A DNA stretch of 64,000 nucleotides, taken from contig NZ_BMPH01000007.1 of assembly GCF_014647495.1 (NCBI RefSeq), positions 1 through 64,000 on the forward strand, written 5' to 3'. The notes under the pieces are model-generated. The model was not told the origin of the DNA. It did not search any database and saw only the letters and a list, made by a program, of their open reading frames with translations. Shown here piece after piece: positions 59,237 to 64,000 of this stretch. Both the position numbers and the translations under genes were made by a program. Source of the DNA: Glutamicibacter protophormiae (GTDB lineage Bacteria; Actinomycetota; Actinomycetes; Actinomycetales; Micrococcaceae). Numbering within the stretch: the first letter of the stretch is position 1; each line of letters starts with the position of its first letter.

Positions 59237-60544
59237 GTGCCCGATATGAACTTTGATCCCAGTGCCCCCCATCCGCGCCAGCAAGAATTCGGTTTCGCAG
59301 TCGGGACCCGGCTCACCGCTGACGACGGAACCCCGATGCTCGGACGCACCGGCGTGATCCGCACGCCGCATGGCGAGGTGAAAACCCCCGCGTTCATCGC
59401 CGTGGGCACCAAGGCGACGGTCAAGGCGCTGACCCCCGAGCACGTCAAGCAGCTCGGAGCCCAAGCTGTGCTGTCCAACGCCTACCACCTGTACCTGCAG
59501 CCGGGCGCCGACATCCTGGACGCGGCCGGAGGCCTGGGCAAGTTCATGGGCTGGGAAGGCCCGACCTTCACCGACTCCGGCGGATTCCAGGTGATGAGCC
59601 TGGGATCGGGGTTCAAGAAGGTCATCGACATGAAGTCCGTGGACCAGTCCGGCCCCGACGACGCGGTGGCTCCGGGCAAGGAACGCTTGGCCAACGTGGA
59701 CGAAGACGGCGTCTGGTTCAAGTCTCATCTGGACGGCAACCGCCACCGCTTCTCCCCCGAGATTTCCATGGGCGTGCAGCACCAGATCGGCGCCGACGTC
59801 ATGTTCGCCTTCGACGAGCTGACCACGCTGCAGAACTCGCGCGGCTACCAGGTCGAGTCCCTGGAGCGCACCCGCCGATGGGCAGAGCGCTGCATCGCCG
59901 AGCACTTTTCGCTGACCGATTCCCGCGAAGGCAAGGACTACCAGGCGTTGTTCGGCGTCATCCAGGGCGCGCAGTACGAAGACCTGCGCCGCAAGGCCTG
60001 CCAGGATCTGGGTGCCATGGCCTTCGACGGCTTCGGCATCGGCGGCGCTCTGGAGAAGGAGAACCTGGGAACCATTGTCGGCTGGTGCGCAGAGGAGCTG
60101 CCCGAGGACAAGCCGCGGCACCTGCTGGGCATTTCCGAGCCGGACGACATCTTCACCGCGATCGAGAACGGCGCGGACACCTTCGACTGCGTTTCCCCGA
60201 CCCGAGTCGCACGCAACTCCGCGTTCTACACCCCGTGGGGCCGCTTCAACCTGTCTGGGGCGCGCTACAAGCGCGACTTCACCCCGCTGGTGGACGGCTG
60301 CGAATGCTACGCCTGCCAGAACTTCTCCCGCGCCTACATCCACCACCTGTACAAGGCCAAGGAGCTGCTCAGCCACACGCTGATCTCGATCCACAACGAG
60401 CACTTCACCGTGGGCCTGGTCGACTCCGCCCGCCAGGCGATCGAGGACGGAACGTTCTTCCAGCTCAAGGAGCAGGTGCTGTCCAGCTACTACGCCGGCG
60501 CGCCTGACCCGCAGGGCCAGCCGGTCTCGCAGCCTGCCAAGTAG
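59237..60544 (+). CDS. tgt: tRNA-guanine transglycosylase
   Basis: Exchanges guanine 34 of GUN-anticodon tRNAs for a 7-deazaguanine (queuine or preQ1). 435 residues. Asp113 in TDSGGFQVMSL is in the active site, with FDELTTL and the KENLGTIVGWC region. Zinc is held by C355, C357, C360 (CECYAC) and His386. GTG 59237 or ATG 59246 may be the start. It has an insert around residues 135-160 compared with the Escherichia coli enzyme. The YhhQ-type transporter is 2.4 kb away, which points to salvage. Confidence 0.92.
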   Translation: MPDMNFDPSAPHPRQQEFGFAVGTRLTADDGTPMLGRTGVIRTPHGEVKTPAFIAVGTKATVKALTPEHVKQLGAQAVLSNAYHLYLQPGADILDAAGGLGKFMGWEGPTFTDSGGFQVMSLGSGFKKVIDMKSVDQSGPDDAVAPGKERLANVDEDGVWFKSHLDGNRHRFSPEISMGVQHQIGADVMFAFDELTTLQNSRGYQVESLERTRRWAERCIAEHFSLTDSREGKDYQALFGVIQGAQYEDLRRKACQDLGAMAFDGFGIGGALEKENLGTIVGWCAEELPEDKPRHLLGISEPDDIFTAIENGADTFDCVSPTRVARNSAFYTPWGRFNLSGARYKRDFTPLVDGCECYACQNFSRAYIHHLYKAKELLSHTLISIHNEHFTVGLVDSARQAIEDGTFFQLKEQVLSSYYAGAPDPQGQPVSQPAK

Positions 60545-60560
60545 GGGGCACGCACTGCCC

Positions 60561-60613
60561 GCCGGATAGCGAACTTCGGACGGATCCGAGGTCCGCTATC
60601 CGGCGAGCTTTTT
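60561..60613 (+). terminator. Terminator after tgt
   Basis: GCCGGATAGCG (60561-60571) pairs with CGCTATCCGGC (60594-60604), with an inner TCGGA/TCCGA stem, followed by GAGCTTTTT. The right arm overlaps the end of the convergent permease gene. Confidence 0.8.
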
Positions 60614-62164
60614 AAGCGCCGGAGCGGCGCCGAGCAGGCACACCGCCCAGATCCCCCACGGCACCGCGGCGACCGGGGCCAAAACCTGGAAATACAGCGC
60701 AGCGCCGGAAGCCGCCGCGCGCAGCAGCGTCCAGGCCTGCTGGATGAGCACCGCCGCAATGGACATCTCGTTCGAGGCCCCGGCGAAGATTTCTTCCCAA
60801 TCGCGCTCCGCTCGCCGCGCGTGCGCCAAAGCCACCGAGGCCAGACCCAGCGCGGCGAGCAACACGGCCGCGACCCAGGACCACCAGGGCACTGGGGCCA
60901 GCGCCCCGATGCCCCACAACCCGAGAGTCCAGACGCCCAGTACCAGCAGCGACAGACCCGCGGCGACGGCGGTCATGGCCCGCTCCCTCTGGCTACGGGC
61001 CAGCCCGAGCATCAGCCCGAGCTCCGGCTGGGTGGCGGCGGGTCGAAGCACCTCGGCGAGACTGGCACCCAGGACGACCAACAAGATTGCCAGGACCCCG
61101 GCCAATGCCAGAGGGTTCGCAGCGGTGCGGACGCTGAGCAGCAGTACCAGGGCCGCCGCGCTGAACCCCAGCGCCGGCTTCCAATGGCCTCCGCGCACGC
61201 AACGCAGGGCAAGAATTCCCACGGACACCGGCAGGGCGCGGACAAGCCGGCCGCCGGTGCGGTTCCGTTTGCGTGCGGCACCAAGATGCACACCACGCGC
61301 ATCGGCCTGCATGATGGCTCCGGCAAGCTGCTGCTGGTGCAGCCCGCCCTCGCGCAACGCGGCACCGGATACTCCCGCAAGCCGCCGCGACGCCAGGACA
61401 ATGCATGGCACGGCGACGGCCAGCGCACCGCAGCACAGAACCATCCAGGGCCCGACCTCCAGCAGCGCCTGCTCCCAGGCCACCAACCGGGCATCGAGGG
61501 TTCCCATCCCCACCAGCTGCGCCGTCCACAGCAGCACATAACCGGCGGCGAGCACCCGCAGCCCCGCGGAGCAAAATCTCTGGGCGGCGTGCTGGCGCCC
61601 TGCCGCTTGAAGCGCTCCGGCCGCAGCCGCAGAACCGAGCCCGGCCAGGGCGAAAAAGCCCACAACCGACAGCAGCAGCGCCGGGGACCAGGTACCTGCC
61701 AGTGCGAAGAGGGCTAGCGCCCACAGCAGCCCGAGGAAAACACCGGCCGCGCTGCCCAGGCCCAGCGCCCTGCGCCAGGCCGGGCGCAGCAGCACCCGGC
61801 GGTCCACCGGCAGCGGCAGCCACCAGTCGGCCTGCTCGGGTCCCACGGCGTTGGGACCGAGATAGAGCATGAGCCGGAAGACCAACAGCAGCAGCATCGG
61901 CAGCAGGAACAATGCCACCGCATCCAGGCTCCAGCGCGCGCTGGCCAGCTCAAGGTGCGGCACCCCTTCGCCCAGCAGCACGAAGATCGCGCCGTAGAGG
62001 GCGCTGGCCAGATAGGCCAGCGCCACCACGGCGGCGAGCACCCAGACGTAAATCTCGGAGAACGAGTCGAAGCGTTCGGAAAAACTGCGCGCCGAGCGCA
62101 CGCGGCGAAGGATGTCGCGCGGATCGTAACCGCTGGCCGCCGAGGTATCTGGACTAGCGCTCAA
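60596..62164 (-). CDS. Large membrane protein of an ABC system (DUF6297-like)
   Basis: 522 residues from TTG 62164, with GGAG nine bases before it and an 11-base overlap with the ATPase gene. It has about 12 membrane segments. The family looks like DUF6297, actinobacterial membrane partners of an ABC ATPase. Function unknown. It pairs with the ATPase at 62154-62849 and lies between tgt and the queuine-type transporter. Confidence 0.7.
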   Translation of the reverse strand: MSASPDTSAASGYDPRDILRRVRSARSFSERFDSFSEIYVWVLAAVVALAYLASALYGAIFVLLGEGVPHLELASARWSLDAVALFLLPMLLLLVFRLMLYLGPNAVGPEQADWWLPLPVDRRVLLRPAWRRALGLGSAAGVFLGLLWALALFALAGTWSPALLLSVVGFFALAGLGSAAAAGALQAAGRQHAAQRFCSAGLRVLAAGYVLLWTAQLVGMGTLDARLVAWEQALLEVGPWMVLCCGALAVAVPCIVLASRRLAGVSGAALREGGLHQQQLAGAIMQADARGVHLGAARKRNRTGGRLVRALPVSVGILALRCVRGGHWKPALGFSAAALVLLLSVRTAANPLALAGVLAILLVVLGASLAEVLRPAATQPELGLMLGLARSQRERAMTAVAAGLSLLVLGVWTLGLWGIGALAPVPWWSWVAAVLLAALGLASVALAHARRAERDWEEIFAGASNEMSIAAVLIQQAWTLLRAAASGAALYFQVLAPVAAVPWGIWAVCLLGAAPALKKLAG

Positions 62165-62849
62165 GCCACTGCGCTCCGTCTTCGGACTCCACGTATTCCC
62201 CGGCGTCGCCATCCAGCAGGAGCGCCCTATCCAGGCAAAGCCGCAGCATGGCCGGATCGTGCGTCACCGCCAGGATGCTGACCATGTCGCGGCGCAGCCC
62301 TGCCAGCCGTTCATAAAACTTCTGCCGGATCCTCAAGTCCAGCCGCTGCTCGGGCTCATCGAAGATCAGGAGCCCGGCCGGGCGGATCAGCGTCGCGGCC
62401 AGCAGCAGTTTGCGCCGCTGCCCCGAGGAGAGTTCCCCGGGCAGGTGGTCGGCGACCGCGGTGAGCTCGAAGAACTCCAGCTCGCTCTCGACTTTCGCTT
62501 CCCATTCGGGCACTCCGTGCCCCCGTGCCACCATTTCCAGGTGCTCGGCGACGCTCAGTTCTTCGAAGAATGCACCGTCGCTGACCTGCACGGCAACGGT
62601 CCGCCGGAAGTCCAGCGAATCCTCGTCCAGCGGCAGGCCCCGAAATGCCGTTTCACCGGACTGGGCCGGGATCCGGCCGAGCAGCGTTGCCAGCAGCGTG
62701 GATTTGCCGCTGCCGTTGGAACCGATGATTCCCAGCCCGTCGCCGGTGCCGATCCGCAGGTCGATGGGGCCGCAGATCGTCTGTTCCGGATAGCCGATGA
62801 CCAGCCCGTGGGCTTCCAGGTGCGTCCGGTGCTCTGATTCTGTCGCCAT
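62154..62849 (-). CDS. ABC transporter ATP-binding protein
   Basis: 231 residues. Walker A GSNGSGKST at 43-51, signature LSSGQRRKL, Walker B LLIFDEPEQRLD and switch His in VTHDPAM are intact. The unusual GEQ in DEPEQRLD (instead of DEPTSGLD) is seen in this class. It forms a two-gene unit with the DUF6297-like protein. Confidence 0.85.
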   Translation of the reverse strand: MATESEHRTHLEAHGLVIGYPEQTICGPIDLRIGTGDGLGIIGSNGSGKSTLLATLLGRIPAQSGETAFRGLPLDEDSLDFRRTVAVQVSDGAFFEELSVAEHLEMVARGHGVPEWEAKVESELEFFELTAVADHLPGELSSGQRRKLLLAATLIRPAGLLIFDEPEQRLDLRIRQKFYERLAGLRRDMVSILAVTHDPAMLRLCLDRALLLDGDAGEYVESEDGAQWLER

Positions 62850-62909
62850 CTGCCCAGCGTATCGAGGGCGGCGACGGCGGGGAGTCGCTCGAAATGATGA
62901 CTTGGAGGA

Positions 62910-63623
62910 TTAACCTCGCCCGGCCGCCAGCTGCCCGTAGCCCGGCTCGCGCTTCTTGAACCAGCGGATCACCAGCGAGGTGACCGGGACGAAAATAATC
63001 TCCACCGCGGTCTTGTAGAGGAAGCCGACCACCACGTAGTTGATGAACGTGGGAGCGTCGGCGATGCCGATGACCGGAGCTGCGATGGCGCAGAAGATGA
63101 TGGTGTCCAGCAGTTCGCCGACGCCGCTGGACCCGATCAAGCGCGCGGCCAGCCCGCGTTCGCCGGTGCGCTCCTTGAGCTTGACCAGCACCCACGAGTT
63201 GGCCAGCTGGCCGACCAGGAAACCGGCGGCCGAGGCGACGACGATCTGCCAAATCGGTCCGAGCGTGCGTTCAAGGGCTTCCTGGCCGTCGTAGAAGTCG
63301 GCGGCGGGCAGCTGGATCATGATCCAGAAGCAGGCTACGGCGAAGAATGCGAGCACGAAGGTGGTGATGATCGATCGCCGCGCCGCTTTCAGCCCATATA
63401 CCTCGGAGATGACGTCGCCGAGGATGTAGGCCAGCGGAAACAGGAAGAACCCGCCGTCGGTCACGAGCGGTCCCAGGGTGACTCCCTTGGAAGCGCCGAT
63501 GTTCGAGAGGATGACCACCGCGCCCATCAGGGTCAGAACGGTGGAGAAGTACGGTGAGCCCGCAGCAGCGAAAACCGCTTTCGATGATGCGGGCAGAGTG
63601 GTTCTGGCGTTGGATTCGCCCAT
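62910..63623 (-). CDS. yhhQ: Queuosine precursor transporter, YhhQ family
   Basis: 237 residues from ATG 63623, preceded by AAGGA. Six to seven membrane segments with family marks FFLFPLAYILGDVISEVYG, RRSIITTF, GQLANSWVLVKLKER and LDTIIFCAIA. It imports preQ0/preQ1 or queuine. With tgt nearby and no queuosine synthesis genes in the window, the organism appears to salvage the base. The frame open to 63767 is unlikely as the signal-like start at 63623 fits the family. Confidence 0.85.
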   Translation of the reverse strand: MGESNARTTLPASSKAVFAAAGSPYFSTVLTLMGAVVILSNIGASKGVTLGPLVTDGGFFLFPLAYILGDVISEVYGLKAARRSIITTFVLAFFAVACFWIMIQLPAADFYDGQEALERTLGPIWQIVVASAAGFLVGQLANSWVLVKLKERTGERGLAARLIGSSGVGELLDTIIFCAIAAPVIGIADAPTFINYVVVGFLYKTAVEIIFVPVTSLVIRWFKKREPGYGQLAAGRG

Positions 63624-63959
63624 GATTTTTTCCTTGTCAAAGTGGTTCGCCAGGAGAGCCATTGCCCGACGCCGCCTCGCCACGGTGCGTGGTTCGCGAG
63701 GCGTTGGGCGTTTGGCATGCTGTCCCGCTGTATTAGCACTTACCCAGCAAGTATCCCACGCGCCCAAACGACCCGCTAAGTGACCTACTTCATAGTAACA
63801 ATGATTCTTGGACTCAAGGTTCGAGAAAGAGACATCTCACTTGAACTTCTTTGGAACATGCAATCGAGGTACGAAGGAGCAGGGTGATGGGCCTCCCCTA
63901 CTTCCGCATGAACTCGAGACATTTTTGAACGCGTTCAAAAAGCTCGGTAGAATCGCCCC
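63624..63959. other. Divergent region with a structured leader
   Basis: No protein-like frame. Upstream of yhhQ the minus strand can fold GCCTCGC against GCGAGGC (bases 63672-63702) with flanking GCCC/GGGC pairing, giving a GC-rich leader hairpin. I considered a preQ1 riboswitch but found no recognisable core. The right part holds the palindrome at 63922. Confidence 0.45.
63922..63941. promoter_or_regulatory. TetR-type palindrome before the last gene
   Basis: A perfect 20-base palindrome of TTTTTGAACG and its complement, 18 bases before the ATG at 63960. TTGAAC-GC-GTTCAA is a common TetR operator shape, and the position would block transcription of the following gene. Confidence 0.6.
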
Positions 63960-64000
63960 ATGACCATTCAGCCGCGCACGCTCAAGGGGCAGGAAACCCA
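63960..64000 (+). CDS. Start of a gene cut by the window end, possibly a TetR regulator
   Basis: Only 13 codons are present: MTIQPRTLKGQET. This resembles the N-terminal arm of TetR-family proteins, and a TetR-type palindrome lies just upstream, which would suit autoregulation. The reading is an inference from very little sequence. Confidence 0.35.
   Translation, partial: MTIQPRTLKGQET

Noticed and set aside
63624-63783. preQ1 riboswitch upstream of yhhQ
   Set aside because: No recognisable preQ1-I pseudoknot or A-rich tail was found; kept only as an unassigned structured leader.
1-64000. CRISPR arrays, tRNA and rRNA genes
   Set aside because: No regularly spaced direct repeats and no cloverleaf or rRNA-like stretch were noticed by eye in the window. 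A tRNA scan would settle it.

Overview
The window is high-GC actinobacterial DNA. Gene content and protein style point to an Arthrobacter/Glutamicibacter-type member of the Micrococcaceae; this is an inference from gene families, not a database match. Genes are closely packed. Several genes start with GTG or TTG, and stop/start overlaps are frequent. I saw no tRNA, rRNA or CRISPR array.

Region 1 (0.3-14.5 kb) is a molybdenum-cofactor locus in two blocks. The first block is modABC-moeA-mobA on the minus strand with divergent moaA. The second is moeB-moaE on the minus strand with divergent moaD-moeA2-moaC-mogA. About 4.5 kb of accessory DNA lies between the blocks (5.9-10.4 kb): an orphan LRR-like protein, a DinB protein with a WYL regulator, a frameshifted YhcG/PDDEXK nuclease gene and a serine-recombinase remnant. 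Region 2 (14.5-19.5 kb) holds a secreted glycerophosphodiesterase with a lamin-tail domain, then an amino-acid permease, a saccharopine-dehydrogenase-like enzyme and a TetR regulator behind a TetR-type operator.

Region 3 (19.5-34.8 kb) is a complete 4-hydroxybenzoate/protocatechuate (beta-ketoadipate) pathway: transporter pcaK, pobA, pcaHGBDC, pcaIJ and pcaF, with two IclR regulators and clear GTTCAC/GTGAAC operators between pcaF and pcaK. A BCCT transporter and an aspartate-dehydrogenase-like gene sit inside it.

Region 4 (34.8-39.4 kb) is the most novel-looking part. Next to a decayed IS481 transposase and an AT-rich stretch is a one-strand cassette. It encodes a Sec-exported precursor with a Trp/Lys-rich C-terminus (bacteriocin-like), a complete CPBP-type membrane protease, a PadR regulator, a small HAAS-like membrane protein and a two-gene ABC transporter. 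I read it as a candidate antimicrobial-peptide production and immunity locus.

Region 5 (39.5-64 kb) is mixed: a frameshifted hypothetical gene, a hydroxyacid dehydrogenase, an iclR-hutG-gltS operon, PAP2 phosphatase, rlmH, a small membrane protein and regulator pair with two tandem operators, a long Lhr-type helicase with a Nei-type glycosylase, an RNA pseudouridine synthase, membrane transporters, and tgt plus a YhhQ-type transporter that together suggest queuine salvage. The window ends in the first codons of a gene with a TetR-type palindrome in front of it.
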